From: Blastococcus haudaquaticus
GTDB taxonomy: Bacteria; Actinomycetota; Actinomycetes; Mycobacteriales; Geodermatophilaceae
Reading direction: 5' to 3'
Length of the DNA stretch: 64,000 bases
Assembly: GCF_900230285.1 (NCBI RefSeq)
Contig: NZ_OCNK01000008.1
Span: 1 to 64,000, forward strand
Below the pieces are notes generated by a model. The model saw only the letters and a list, made by a program, of their open reading frames with translations, searched no databases and was not told the origin of the DNA. Shown here piece after piece: positions 1 through 8,348 of the stretch; positions within the stretch are counted from its first letter, which is position 1; each line of letters opens with the position of its first letter. Position numbers and translations under genes: made by a program.

Positions 1-84
1 ACGCCGGTTTCCAGCAACTCCCCACCCGGGGGGCTGGACCGGCAGACCGTATCCGGTCCGCGCGGCGCATGGAGAACACTACAC

Positions 85-100
85 GACCTCTGAGGAGGTC
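85..100 (-). terminator. Possible short terminator hairpin after the AlkB-like gene
   Basis: GACCTC and GAGGTC form a 6-bp stem with a TGAG loop, 36 nt past the stop codon of the minus-strand AlkB-like gene. There is no clear U-tract, so the call is weak. I see nothing else in the first 136 bases. Confidence 0.3.
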
Positions 101-136
101 TGCACGGGGGTGCGGAGAGGTCCCCGTCACGGTCTC

Positions 137-766
137 TCAGGCCACGCCCGAGGGTCGGAACTGGACGCTCACGCGTGGCCCCACGGGCTTGGTCGTCTTG
201 GGGATGCAGTGCTCCCAGGTGCGCTGGCACGAGCCGCCCATCACGACGAGGTCGCCATGCCCCAGGGGGAACCTGAGGCTCGGGCCGCCGGCTGCGGGCC
301 GCAGCATCAGCGGGCGGGGCGATCCGAAGGAGACGATGGCGACCATCGTGTCCGCCGACCGACCGCGACCCAGTCGATCTCCGTGCCAGGCGACGCTGTC
401 CCGCCCGTCCCGGTACAGGCACATACCGGCACTGACGAATGGCTCGCCGAGCTCGGGGCCGTAGTAGCTGTTCAGCTCGTTGCGGGCGTCGGTCAGCAAG
501 GGGTGCGGGAGCGGCTCGCCGCCGCCGTACCACCGGAGCAACCGGGGCACGGCGACCTCGCGCTCGTACATCTGCCGGCGGTCCTCCCGCCAGCCGATGT
601 CGCCGAGCAGGACCTCGAGCACCTCGTCGGAGCCGGAGACCCAGCCGGGCAGGTGGTCCACCCAGGCGCCGTCACTCAGCTGGTGCCTGACCACGGAGCC
701 GACCAGCGGGCCGAGCGTGGCCTCCTCGGCCAGGTCCCACATGGAGGGCTGGTGCGCGAGCGACAT
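137..766 (-). CDS. alkB: AlkB-like Fe(II)/2-oxoglutarate-dependent dioxygenase
   Basis: 209 aa, the usual length for bacterial AlkB-family proteins. The double-stranded beta-helix ligands are visible: His128 and Asp130 in WHGD, His186 in the TWEHCIPK segment, and Arg198/Arg204 in the RVSVQFR segment that would bind 2-oxoglutarate. The SAGMCLYRDGRDSVAWHGD region is typical of actinobacterial AlkB proteins. The family oxidatively removes methyl groups from alkylated bases in DNA or RNA. There is no Shine-Dalgarno before the ATG at 766, but a TAGCGT -10-like box sits 6 nt upstream (773-778 on the complement), so the mRNA may be leaderless. A 26-bp palindrome at 783-808 covers the -35 region. It lies just downstream of the helicase gene on the same strand. 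Confidence 0.88.
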   Translation of the reverse strand: MSLAHQPSMWDLAEEATLGPLVGSVVRHQLSDGAWVDHLPGWVSGSDEVLEVLLGDIGWREDRRQMYEREVAVPRLLRWYGGGEPLPHPLLTDARNELNSYYGPELGEPFVSAGMCLYRDGRDSVAWHGDRLGRGRSADTMVAIVSFGSPRPLMLRPAAGGPSLRFPLGHGDLVVMGGSCQRTWEHCIPKTTKPVGPRVSVQFRPSGVA

Positions 767-782
767 GGGAGCACGCTACTCC

Positions 783-808
783 GGGTTTCGCACATATGTG
801 CGAAACCC
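783..808. promoter_or_regulatory. Perfect 26-bp palindrome resembling a LexA (SOS) box at the alkB promoter
   Basis: Two perfect 13-bp arms without a spacer. The central 16 bases, TCGCACATATGTGCGA, differ from the actinobacterial SOS-box form TCGAAC-N4-GTTCGA at one symmetric position per arm. The site overlaps the expected -35 region of the leaderless alkB promoter and follows the helicase stop codon. It has no U-tract, so an operator is favoured over a terminator, although either could apply. Confidence 0.55.
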
Positions 809-814
809 TGTGGA

Positions 815-3031
815 TTACGCGGTGAGGGCCAGAGCGAAGGGCAGGACGGCGCTCACCCCGGCACGGCGGAGCTCTCGGCCGGCCACCGTCATCGTCCAGC
901 GCGAGTCGGCCAGGTCGTCCACCAGGAGCACCGGCCCGGAGACCGAGGCAAGCCGCTCGCGCAGCTCCGGCCCGACGACGATGCGGTCCCACACCGCCGC
1001 CAACCGGAAGGCGCTGTTGCCCCCGGGCTGCCCGGTCGGTCCGCCGTGCTGGATCGACATCTCCCCGAGGTAGGGCAGGCGTCCGAGACCGGCGAGCCCC
1101 TGCGCCAGGCCGGTCACCAGCTGCGGTCGACGACGCGACGGAACGGCGACCACGGCCGCCGGACGCTCCTTCCAGTCCCAGGAGCCGAGCACCCGCGCGC
1201 ACGCGCGGATCAGCTCCTCGTCGGGGGGCACGTCGGAGATCGAGCGCTTCACCGGGACGTCGAAGGCGGCGTCGGGGTCCTCCTCGATGCTGGGGGCCTC
1301 CAGGTCGACCACACCGCCGAGGCCGTCGTCCCCCAGCAGGGTGCGCAGGCGCTGCCCCCAGCCGAGGTCGGTCAGCCGGGCCACCGCCCGTCCCATCTCG
1401 ACCTGGTCCGACGGCGAGATCTTCCCCTTGACGTCGACGCCCAGCCGGTCGGCGCCGGTCGGCCACTGCGCGCGAGGAGCCAGCTCCACACCGGGCCGGT
1501 CCAGCGCGGCGGACGCCGCCTCGGCAGCCGCCTCCGGGACGTCGGTGGAGTACCAGGGGCCGGCGCAGACGTCGCACCGACCGCACGGCGTGGCGGTCGG
1601 GTCGTCGAGCGCCTCCTGCAGGAAAGCCATGCGGCACGTGGCCTCGTCCACCGGCCGGGCGTAGGCGATCATCGCCCGCTGCTCCGCCTCGCGCGTCCGC
1701 GTGACGCGGGCATACCGGTCGGCGTCGTAGACCCACGGGACGCCCGTGGAGCGCCATCCGCCCTGCACCCGCTCCACGGCGCCGTCGACGGCGAGCACCT
1801 TGAGCAGCAGCTCCAGCCGCGAGCGGCGCACGTCGGCCACCGTCTCCAGCCGCGCCACCGACCACGCCTTGCCGTCGGCCATCGCGGTCAGGACAGCTGC
1901 CGCGTGGTCCTCCCGCGGCATGGACGACGTGGCGAACCACTGCCAGATCGCGAGGTCCTCCGGGCCGGGGAGCAGCAGCACGTCGGCGTGCTCGACGGCG
2001 CGGCCGGCGCGGCCGACCTGCTGGTAGTAGCTGACGGGGGACGACGGCGCCCCGAGGTGGACCACGAAGCCGAGGTCGGGCTTGTCGAAGCCCATGCCGA
2101 GCGCCGAGGTGGCGACCAGCGCCTTCACCTCGTTGTTGCGCAGCGCCTCCTCGGCGTCCTTGCGGTCGGCGTCGTCGAGGCGGCCGGTGTAGGCGCGCAC
2201 CTCGTGACCGGCGCCGCGCAGCAGCGCGGCCGTCTCCTCGGCCGCGGCGACGGTGAGCGTGTAGACGATGCCGCTGCCCGGCAGGTCGCCGATGCGGGCG
2301 GCGAGCCAGGCCAGGCGGGCGCGGTCGGACGGCAGCCGCAGCACGCCGAGCCGGAGGGAGTCACGGGAGAGCGGCCCGCGGACCGTCGTCACCCCGACGC
2401 CGCCGGCGCCCAGCTGCTCGGCGACGTCGGCCACCACGCGCTCGTTGGCCGTCGCGGTCGTGGCGAGCACCGGCGTACCGGCCGGGAGCGTGCCCAGCAG
2501 GTCGCGGATGCGGCGGTAGTCGGGCCGGAAGTCGTGCCCCCAGTCGGAGACGCAGTGCGCCTCGTCGACCACGACCAGGCCGCAGCGGGCCACCAGTCCC
2601 GGCAGCTGCTCCTCGCGGAACCGTGGGTTGGTCAGGCGCTCGGGGGAGACGAGCAGGACGTCGACGTCGTCGGCCGTGAGACGGGCGGCGATGTCGTCCC
2701 ACTCGGTCATGTTGGCGCTGGAGATCTCCACGGCCCGGATGCCGGCACGGGCCGCGGCGGCGACCTGGTCGCGCATGAGCGCGAGCAACGGACTGACCAG
2801 CAAGGTCGGGCCCTTGCCACGGCGGCGCAGCAGGGCCGTGGAGACGAAGTAGACCGCCGACTTCCCCCACCCGGTGCGCTGGACGACGAGCGCCCGCTCG
2901 GAGCGCTCGACCAGCGCCGAGACCGCGGCGTCCTGGCCGTCGCGGAAGACGGCGTCCGGGCGGCCGGTGAGATCGCGAAGCACGCCCAGCGCCTCGGTGG
3001 CCAGTTCGGACGGCGGTGCGGCGGTGCTCAT
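815..3031 (-). CDS. recQ: RecQ-family ATP-dependent DNA helicase with C-terminal phosphoribosyltransferase-like domain
   Basis: 738 aa from the ATG at 3031; an in-frame extension to 3154 overlaps the divergent PHP gene and looks non-coding. Walker A QRTGWGKSAVYF is near residues 51-62, the DEAH box with CVSDWGHDFRP near 155, and motif VI QQVGRAGRA shows a superfamily 2 helicase of RecQ type. A Cys cluster (CRMAFLQEAL...CGRCDVC) matches the RecQ zinc-binding segment. The last ~150 residues instead resemble a PRTase fold, ending in the PRPP-loop-like string VLLVDDLADSRWT near residue 704. Such proteins unwind DNA during repair and recombination; the role of the PRTase-like tail is unknown to me. 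It sits next to alkB, fitting a repair context. Confidence 0.85.
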   Translation of the reverse strand: MSTAAPPSELATEALGVLRDLTGRPDAVFRDGQDAAVSALVERSERALVVQRTGWGKSAVYFVSTALLRRRGKGPTLLVSPLLALMRDQVAAAARAGIRAVEISSANMTEWDDIAARLTADDVDVLLVSPERLTNPRFREEQLPGLVARCGLVVVDEAHCVSDWGHDFRPDYRRIRDLLGTLPAGTPVLATTATANERVVADVAEQLGAGGVGVTTVRGPLSRDSLRLGVLRLPSDRARLAWLAARIGDLPGSGIVYTLTVAAAEETAALLRGAGHEVRAYTGRLDDADRKDAEEALRNNEVKALVATSALGMGFDKPDLGFVVHLGAPSSPVSYYQQVGRAGRAVEHADVLLLPGPEDLAIWQWFATSSMPREDHAAAVLTAMADGKAWSVARLETVADVRRSRLELLLKVLAVDGAVERVQGGWRSTGVPWVYDADRYARVTRTREAEQRAMIAYARPVDEATCRMAFLQEALDDPTATPCGRCDVCAGPWYSTDVPEAAAEAASAALDRPGVELAPRAQWPTGADRLGVDVKGKISPSDQVEMGRAVARLTDLGWGQRLRTLLGDDGLGGVVDLEAPSIEEDPDAAFDVPVKRSISDVPPDEELIRACARVLGSWDWKERPAAVVAVPSRRRPQLVTGLAQGLAGLGRLPYLGEMSIQHGGPTGQPGGNSAFRLAAVWDRIVVGPELRERLASVSGPVLLVDDLADSRWTMTVAGRELRRAGVSAVLPFALALTA

Positions 3032-3110
3032 GCCGATGACAGTAGGCAGTCCGGACGACGGAACCGACCGCCCTGCGGCCCCGGTGGACGACGGGGGAGA
3101 ATCCACAGCG

Positions 3111-3944
3111 ATGCGAACCCCGGACCGCCTGCCGCCAGACAACCATGTGCACACTCACTGGTCCTGGGACACCGCCGACTCCTCGACGATGCGCCGGGCC
3201 TGCGAGAAGGCGGTCCAGCTGGGGCTGCCGGCCATCGCCTTCACCGAGCACCTCGACTTCACCGTCTGGGACCCGGACGACAGGGCCACCGACGAGGGGC
3301 TGGTCGACCGGCACTCCTCCCGCCACGCGGACATCGACGTCGAGGGTTACTTCGCCGAACTGGCCGAGGTCCGCGACCGGTTCCCCGAGCTGCGCATCTG
3401 GTCCGGCGTCGAGACGGGCGAGCCACACCTCTTCGAGGCGAGCGTCGCGGCCTACCTGCGGAACGCCCCGGTCGACCGGGTCCTGGGCTCGCTGCACTCG
3501 CTCGCCAAGGACGGCCGGCTCTACGGCGTGGGCCACCTGCTCTGGGAGGACGCCGACGGCACCATGCGCCGCTACCTCGGCGAGCTGGTGGACATGATCG
3601 AGAGCAGCGACGTCTTCCAGGTCCTCGCGCACGTCGACTTCCCCCGCCGCTACTGGCCGGGCGGCTCGCACCGGTACGTGGAGAAGACCTACGAGGAGGA
3701 GTACCGGGCGGTGTTCCGCGCCCTCGCCTCGACCGGCCGGGCGCTCGAGGTCAACACCAGCAGCCCCCTGGCGTCGGTCGACCAGGTGCGCTGGTTCCAC
3801 GAGGAAGGCGGCGAGGCGGTGAGCTTCGGCAGCGACGCCCACCAGCCGGCCGCCGTCGGCCAGCACTTCGACGTCGCTGTCGACATCGTCGAGTCGGCCG
3901 GCTTCCGGCCGGGACGCGACCCGTTCGACTTCTGGAGACGTTGA
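3111..3944 (+). CDS. PHP-domain phosphoesterase (histidinol-phosphatase-like)
   Basis: 277 aa from the ATG at 3111, preceded by the SD-like ACGGGGGAGA. The N-terminal HVHTHWSWDT motif is the first PHP metal-binding signature. FTEHLDF, a central ETGEPH, LGSLHS, LAHVDFPRR and SFGSDAHQP supply further His/Asp/Glu ligands of the trinuclear metal site. The family hydrolyses phosphate monoesters, and this subgroup is usually labelled histidinol-phosphatase. No his genes are nearby, so the substrate is open. It is divergent from the helicase gene across 79 bases. Confidence 0.8.
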   Translation: MRTPDRLPPDNHVHTHWSWDTADSSTMRRACEKAVQLGLPAIAFTEHLDFTVWDPDDRATDEGLVDRHSSRHADIDVEGYFAELAEVRDRFPELRIWSGVETGEPHLFEASVAAYLRNAPVDRVLGSLHSLAKDGRLYGVGHLLWEDADGTMRRYLGELVDMIESSDVFQVLAHVDFPRRYWPGGSHRYVEKTYEEEYRAVFRALASTGRALEVNTSSPLASVDQVRWFHEEGGEAVSFGSDAHQPAAVGQHFDVAVDIVESAGFRPGRDPFDFWRR

Positions 3945-3957
3945 TCCTCGATGCGGG

Positions 3958-3972
3958 TACTTCACCGCTAAG
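3958..3972 (-). promoter_or_regulatory. Shared regulatory motif, copy 1 (upstream of carbamate kinase)
   Basis: Read on the minus strand this is CTTAGCGGTGAAGTA, which differs at one position in 15 from the copy upstream of fdrA. It lies 25-39 nt before the GTG of the carbamate kinase gene. A TAGGGT -10-like box at 3984-3989 stands 7 nt before that GTG, so the motif falls at the -35 region of a likely leaderless promoter. Confidence 0.65.
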
Positions 3973-3996
3973 AGAAATCCCACTAGGGTCCCCCGA

Positions 3997-4962
3997 GTGA
4001 CGTCGCACCGTGTGGTGATCGCCCTGGGCGGCAACGCCATGACCGGGGCCGACGGGTCGGCCACGCCCGAGGCGCAGCGGAACGCGATCCGGGAGGCGGC
4101 CGGCCACATCGCCGAGGTCGTCGCGTCCGGCGTCCAGGTGGTCCTGACGCACGGCAACGGGCCCCAGGTGGGCAACCTGCTGGTCAAGAACGAGATGGCG
4201 GCGCACGTCGTCCCCCCCGTCCCGCTCGACTGGAACGTCGCGCAGACCCAGGCGACCATCGCCTTCACGCTCGCCGACGAACTGGACGCGGCCCTCGAGG
4301 CCCGCGGCCTCCCCCAGCGCAGTGCCGGCCTGGTCACCCGCACCCTCGTCGACGTGGACGACCCCGGATTCCGCGAGCCGTCGAAGCCGGTGGGCCGCTT
4401 CCTCCCGCGGGAGGAGGCGGAACGGTTCGTCTCGCTCGGCCAGATCTGGGAGGACCGCGGCGAGAAGGGCTGGCGCCGCGTGGTGGCCAGCCCCGAGCCG
4501 AAGTCCGTCGTCGACTCCCCCGCCATCCACGCCCTCGCGGCGGCCGGCTTCGTCGTCGTCTGCGCCGGCGGCGGCGGGATCCCGGTGGCCGACGACGGCC
4601 GGGACGGCCCGGGCCTGCGCGGCGTCGAGGCCGTCATCGACAAGGACCTCACCGCCGCGATCCTCGCCACCGAGCTCGACGCGGACACCCTGGTGATCGC
4701 CACGGACGTCCCGAACGTCATGGTGGACTTCGGGACGCCGTCCCAGCGGCCGCTCGGCCGGCTGACCGTCGCGGAGATCCGCGAGCACGCCGCCGCCGGG
4801 CAGTTCGCGCGCGGCAGCATGGGCCCCAAGGTCGAGGCCGCCCTCCGTTTCGTCGAGGGTGGAGGCTCCGCAGGCGGACGACGCCGAGCCGTCATCACCT
4901 CCCTCGAGCACATCGCCGACGCCGTCAGTCGTGACGACGCCGGCACCGTCCTGACCCGCTGA
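3997..4962 (+). CDS. arcC: Carbamate kinase
   Basis: 321 aa, slightly longer than the usual 310. Family motifs are VIALGGNAM at the N-terminus, THGNGPQVGNLL (substrate loop), CAGGGGIPV, VIDKDLTAAILA and GSMGPKVEAA. The enzyme interconverts carbamoyl phosphate plus ADP with ATP, CO2 and ammonia. No arginine deiminase genes are present. Instead the next gene, 29 nt on, is barbiturase, and FdrA/YlbE lie 9 kb away with the same upstream motif. I infer that it recovers ATP from carbamoyl phosphate made during ureide breakdown, as AllK does in allantoin degradation. The GTG start follows TAGGGT by 7 nt, so the transcript may be leaderless. Confidence 0.9.
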   Translation: MTSHRVVIALGGNAMTGADGSATPEAQRNAIREAAGHIAEVVASGVQVVLTHGNGPQVGNLLVKNEMAAHVVPPVPLDWNVAQTQATIAFTLADELDAALEARGLPQRSAGLVTRTLVDVDDPGFREPSKPVGRFLPREEAERFVSLGQIWEDRGEKGWRRVVASPEPKSVVDSPAIHALAAAGFVVVCAGGGGIPVADDGRDGPGLRGVEAVIDKDLTAAILATELDADTLVIATDVPNVMVDFGTPSQRPLGRLTVAEIREHAAAGQFARGSMGPKVEAALRFVEGGGSAGGRRRAVITSLEHIADAVSRDDAGTVLTR

Positions 4963-4991
4963 ACCCGATCCCCTGACCGGAAGGAACCGCT

Positions 4992-6095
4992 GTGCCCGCA
5001 CCTATCGAGGTCCGCAAGGTCCCGCTGCACAACGTCAGTGACGCCTCCGAGCTCGCCAAGCTCATCGACGACGGCGTCATGGAGGCCGACCGGGTCGTCG
5101 CCGTCATCGGCAAGACCGAGGGCAACGGCGGGATCAACGACTACACGCGGATCATCGCCGACCGCGCCTTCCGCGAGGTGCTGCTGGAGAAGGGTTCCCG
5201 GTCCCTCGACGAGGTCAAGCAGATCCCGATCGTCTGGTCCGGCGGCACGGACGGCGTCATCAGCCCGCACGCCACCGTCTTCGCGACGCTGCCCGAGGAC
5301 GCCGTCGAGAAGACCGACGAGCCGCGGCTGACCGTCGGCTACGCGATGAGCGACGTCCTGCTGCCCGAGGACATCGGCCGGCTGGCCATGGTCGAGAAGG
5401 TCGCCGAGGGCGTGAAGAAGGCGATGGAGGCCGCGGGCATCACCGACCCGGCCGACGTCCACTACGTGCAGACCAAGACCCCGCTGCTGACGATCGACAC
5501 CATCCGCGACGCCCGCGAGCGCGGGAAGACGACGTACATGCAGGAGCCGCACGGCTCGATGGACCTGTCGAACGGCACCACGGCGCTCGGCATCGCGGTC
5601 GCCCTCGGCGAGATCGAGATGCCGACGCAGGAGCAGGTCATGCACGACCTATCCCTGTACAGCGCCGTGGCCTCCTGCTCCTCCGGCGTCGAGCTGGACC
5701 GGGCGCAGATCGTCGTCGTCGGCAACGCCCGCGGGCACGGCGGCACCTACCGCGTCGGCCACTCGGTCATGAAGGACGCGCTCGACCAGGACGGCATCTG
5801 GGCCGCGATCCGCGACGCCGGCCTGGAGCTGCCCGAGCGGCCGCACCACACCGACCTGGGCGACCGCCTGGTCAACGTGTTCCTCAAGTGCGAGGCCTCG
5901 CCGGACGGCAAGGTCCGCGGGCGCCGCAACGCGATGCTCGACGACTCCGACGTCTCCTGGCACCGCCAGATCAAGGCGACGGTCGGCGGTGTGACGGCGT
6001 CGGTGACCGGCGACCCGGCCGTCTTCGTGTCGGTGGCCGCGGTGCACCAGGGCCCGTCGGGCGGCGGCCCGGTCGCCGCGATCGTCAAGGCCTAG
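4992..6095 (+). CDS. bar: Barbiturase (cyanuric acid hydrolase/barbiturase ring-opening amidohydrolase)
   Basis: 367 aa, full length for this three-domain family. The Ser-Lys dyad landmarks are present: GKTEGNGG (Lys41), [12 protein letters not shown] (Ser83), the VASCSSGVE segment (Ser230/231) and [17 protein letters not shown] (Ser347 region). The N-terminus and much of the body resemble, as I recall it, Rhodococcus barbiturase more than AtzD/TrzD. Barbiturase hydrolyses barbiturate to ureidomalonate, the second step of oxidative uracil breakdown. It follows carbamate kinase in an apparent operon, with GTG start at 4992 and SD-like AAGGAA at 4981-4986. A hairpin terminator follows. Cyanuric acid hydrolase activity cannot be excluded from sequence alone. 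Confidence 0.88.
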   Translation: MPAPIEVRKVPLHNVSDASELAKLIDDGVMEADRVVAVIGKTEGNGGINDYTRIIADRAFREVLLEKGSRSLDEVKQIPIVWSGGTDGVISPHATVFATLPEDAVEKTDEPRLTVGYAMSDVLLPEDIGRLAMVEKVAEGVKKAMEAAGITDPADVHYVQTKTPLLTIDTIRDARERGKTTYMQEPHGSMDLSNGTTALGIAVALGEIEMPTQEQVMHDLSLYSAVASCSSGVELDRAQIVVVGNARGHGGTYRVGHSVMKDALDQDGIWAAIRDAGLELPERPHHTDLGDRLVNVFLKCEASPDGKVRGRRNAMLDDSDVSWHRQIKATVGGVTASVTGDPAVFVSVAAVHQGPSGGGPVAAIVKA

Positions 6096-6096
6096 T

Positions 6097-6196
6097 AGAA
6101 GGACCCCGTCCTCCTCACCCCTCGCGGGCTCGGGGCGAGCCTCGGGACGGGGCCGACCGCGAGCGTGCGAGCGGTGGGGGGCAGCGGGGTCCTTCT
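6097..6196. terminator. Bidirectional terminator between barbiturase and the SipW-type peptidase
   Basis: AGAAGGACCCCG at 6097-6108 and its exact complement at 6185-6196 form a 12-bp outer stem. CTCGCGG/CCGCGAG and other GC-rich pairs lie inside. It occupies the whole gap between two convergent genes. Its size and complexity also suggest a dispersed intergenic element. Confidence 0.6.
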
Positions 6197-7885
6197 TCAG
6201 GCGAAGAGGCCGCGGTAGCCGAGCGGGCCGGTGACGTCGGCCGGCTCGGGCGCCGGGTCAGCGACGCGCGCGGCAGGCACCGGCGGCTTGCCACGCCGGC
6301 CATCGGGACCGATGGGGACGACGAAGCGGTACGTGGCGTCGACGTCCCGGACGGCGAAGGTGTCCTCGGCGTCGCCGGCGTGGTGCAGGACGACCGTGTC
6401 GAACCGCTCCGCGACCCGGTGCAGCGACTCGGCGTCGGACACGTCGATGACGGTTCCCGCCGGGCTGAACGACGCGACCGGCAGGATCCGGTCGGCGTGC
6501 CGCACGAGGAAGCTGTCGGCGACGTCGTCCCGCCCGAGGCGGCCCAGCCACGCGGCGACGACGAAGGTCACCAGCGCGAGCAGCAGGACGGCGCCGGCGA
6601 ACGTCCGCGCCTGACCGATCGAGACGGTCAGCGCGAGCACCGCGATGCTCCGCGGGCCCGCCTCCTCGATGTCCACGGCGGTCCGCGTGACCGGTGCGAA
6701 GGCGGCGTCGTCGGTCGAGGTGGGGCGCAGCGACGTCCCGTCGAGGGCGAACGCCAGGCCGGCCGGCGCCTCCGCGCGGAAGGCCCGGCCACTGACCGTG
6801 CCGGTCGTCTCGCCGACGGGGGTGACGGTGAGCGTGGCCCCGCCCGCCGACGTCCCGGTCTCCTCGTGGTGCCGACCGAGCAGCTCCGCGGCCGCTTCCG
6901 GATCGACGTCCACGGCGGCGGTGGCGCGGCCGCCGGTGAGAGTCGCGGGGGCTCCGCTGGTCAGCACGGCGCTCCACCCGTCCGGCGCCGACACGACGAC
7001 GTCGAGGTGGAGGGTCCCTGCGGTGCCGGTGATGCCGGCCCCGGTCACGGCGGTGTCCAGGGACACCGTCAGGTCGTCCACGAGGCGGTTCCACACCGTG
7101 TCGCCGGTGGAGACGACGCCGGTCGGGTAGGTCGTGCCGACGACGGCATCACCGGTGTAGCTGAAGCGGCCCTCCTGGGTCACCTGGAGGGTCCGCGTCT
7201 CGGTCTGGGTGGTCGGGACGGCCAGCAGGACGCCGCAGGCGACCGCGGCCAGCAGCGTGACGCCGCCGGCGCCGAGCGCCACCTGCCGGGCCAGCGCGCG
7301 GGCGGAGGTGGACGACAACCGCGTCCGGGCGCCCCCGGCGGCCTGGGGCTCATCGACCTCGGCCGCCGCGGCGGGGAGGGAGAAGCGGGCGGCCCGACGG
7401 CGCAGCGCCCGGAGGCTCGCGCGCACGGGCGGCTTGCGGGCCCCGGCGGCGAGGACCGCGGCCGCGACGGCCAGGAGCGGGAGGAAGACCCCCGGCGAGC
7501 GCAGCGCGTCGAGCGCGGTGCCGCCCTGGGGGATGCTGAAGAAGAGCTCGCCGAGGATCTCGTCCTCGGTCGGCCGGTCGTCGTCCAGCCAGTCGTTGTT
7601 GTCGCCCTGGGTCACGAACCGACCGCCCTCGACCGCGACGACGCGGTGCATGACGATCGTGTCCAGGCTCTCGCTGTGGTAGGCGACCACGTCACCGACC
7701 GCGTACGAGTCCGCCGTGCTCAGCAGGGCGAGGTCGCCGGTGTGGAAGTCCGGCTCCATGCTCGTCCCCGTGGTGGAGACGTAGGTCGTCGCGCCCCCGA
7801 GGGACGACGGCCAGAAGAGCCACACGGTCGCGAGCACCAGCGCGGCGACGGCGCTGGTGCTGGCGAGCTTGGTGGCGCTGGTCAT
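6197..7885 (-). CDS. sipW: SipW/ER-type signal peptidase I with C-terminal DUF5305-like region
   Basis: 562 aa, much longer than a plain signal peptidase. Residues 1-30 form a membrane anchor. TGTSMEP contains the catalytic Ser42, and the general-base position is His80 in VMHRVV rather than Lys, as in SipW and eukaryotic/archaeal ER-type enzymes. QGDNND matches box E. A second membrane segment is near 125-150, followed at about 210 by another helix, an extracellular beta-rich region (TQTETRTLQVTQEGRFSYTG) and a final helix near 430, resembling the DUF5305 type. The gene directly upstream encodes a small exported protein, its probable substrate. Function (cleaving SipW-dependent signal peptides) is inferred from family and neighbour. 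Confidence 0.8.
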   Translation of the reverse strand: MTSATKLASTSAVAALVLATVWLFWPSSLGGATTYVSTTGTSMEPDFHTGDLALLSTADSYAVGDVVAYHSESLDTIVMHRVVAVEGGRFVTQGDNNDWLDDDRPTEDEILGELFFSIPQGGTALDALRSPGVFLPLLAVAAAVLAAGARKPPVRASLRALRRRAARFSLPAAAAEVDEPQAAGGARTRLSSTSARALARQVALGAGGVTLLAAVACGVLLAVPTTQTETRTLQVTQEGRFSYTGDAVVGTTYPTGVVSTGDTVWNRLVDDLTVSLDTAVTGAGITGTAGTLHLDVVVSAPDGWSAVLTSGAPATLTGGRATAAVDVDPEAAAELLGRHHEETGTSAGGATLTVTPVGETTGTVSGRAFRAEAPAGLAFALDGTSLRPTSTDDAAFAPVTRTAVDIEEAGPRSIAVLALTVSIGQARTFAGAVLLLALVTFVVAAWLGRLGRDDVADSFLVRHADRILPVASFSPAGTVIDVSDAESLHRVAERFDTVVLHHAGDAEDTFAVRDVDATYRFVVPIGPDGRRGKPPVPAARVADPAPEPADVTGPLGYRGLFA

Positions 7886-7910
7886 GGTGTGGAGACCGAT
7901 CTGGGTGCGG

Positions 7911-7936
7911 GCGGGGCGGCCGTCCGGCCGCCCCGC
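7911..7936 (-). terminator. GC-rich hairpin between cargo gene and signal peptidase
   Basis: A perfect 11-bp stem (GCGGGGCGGCC with its complement) and a 4-nt loop. It lies in the 70-nt gap between the cargo gene and the peptidase gene, both on the minus strand. It may act as a partial terminator, giving more cargo than peptidase mRNA. Confidence 0.5.
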
Positions 7937-7955
7937 CCGTAGCCGGGGGGTGGGC

Positions 7956-8348
7956 TTACTGGGCCACCGTCAGAGCGACGGAGTTGAACCCGGCGATCGG
8001 CTGGCTCGGCGTGAGGCAGGTGATGGGTGAGGTGGTGGACGCCCGAGTCCCGACCGTGCACGTGATGGGGGAGCCGACGACCGTGCCGGGCGCAACACCG
8101 GTGCGCAGGGTGAGGTAGGCGTTCATGCCCGTGATGTCCTCGGTCACCTGGAAGGTGATCCGGTCCAGGAGCGACCGGTCGGAGGAGTTGACGACGTACT
8201 CGATGTCCTCGACCGTCGCACCGCTCACCGTCGCGGCGGCGTAACCGGCGGTGCTCTGGGGCACGGTGTTGCTGGCGGTGAAGGCCGAGGTGGCGGCACC
8301 GGCGGCCGCGACCGCGACACCGGCGAGCAGAACGCGCGACTTGCGCAT
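7956..8348 (-). CDS. Small exported protein with SipW-dependent-type signal peptide
   Basis: 130 aa. Basic MRKSR is followed by a hydrophobic core (VLLAGVAVAAAGAATSAF) and then TASNT, the arrangement of SipW-dependent signal peptides of TasA/camelysin-type proteins. The mature part is about 105 aa, rich in Thr, Ser and Val, with two Cys (SPITCTVG, SPITCLTP) that could form one disulfide, and looks beta-rich. It probably forms a surface or matrix component, but I recognise no named family. Its tandem position with the SipW-type peptidase supports the pairing. AGGA lies 8 nt before the ATG. Confidence 0.7.
   Translation of the reverse strand: MRKSRVLLAGVAVAAAGAATSAFTASNTVPQSTAGYAAATVSGATVEDIEYVVNSSDRSLLDRITFQVTEDITGMNAYLTLRTGVAPGTVVGSPITCTVGTRASTTSPITCLTPSQPIAGFNSVALTVAQ

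Noticed and set aside
110-4000. A 1296-codon open frame on the plus strand over alkB, recQ and the PHP gene
   Set aside because: It is the antisense shadow of real genes; its translation is Arg/Gly/Pro/Ala-rich without any domain. High-GC DNA produces many such frames (also 2361-5645, 5888-7942 and 43796-46765).
4992-6095. Cyanuric acid hydrolase (AtzD/TrzD)
   Set aside because: Same family, but the N-terminal and core sequence resemble barbiturase more, and no biuret or allophanate hydrolase gene is nearby.
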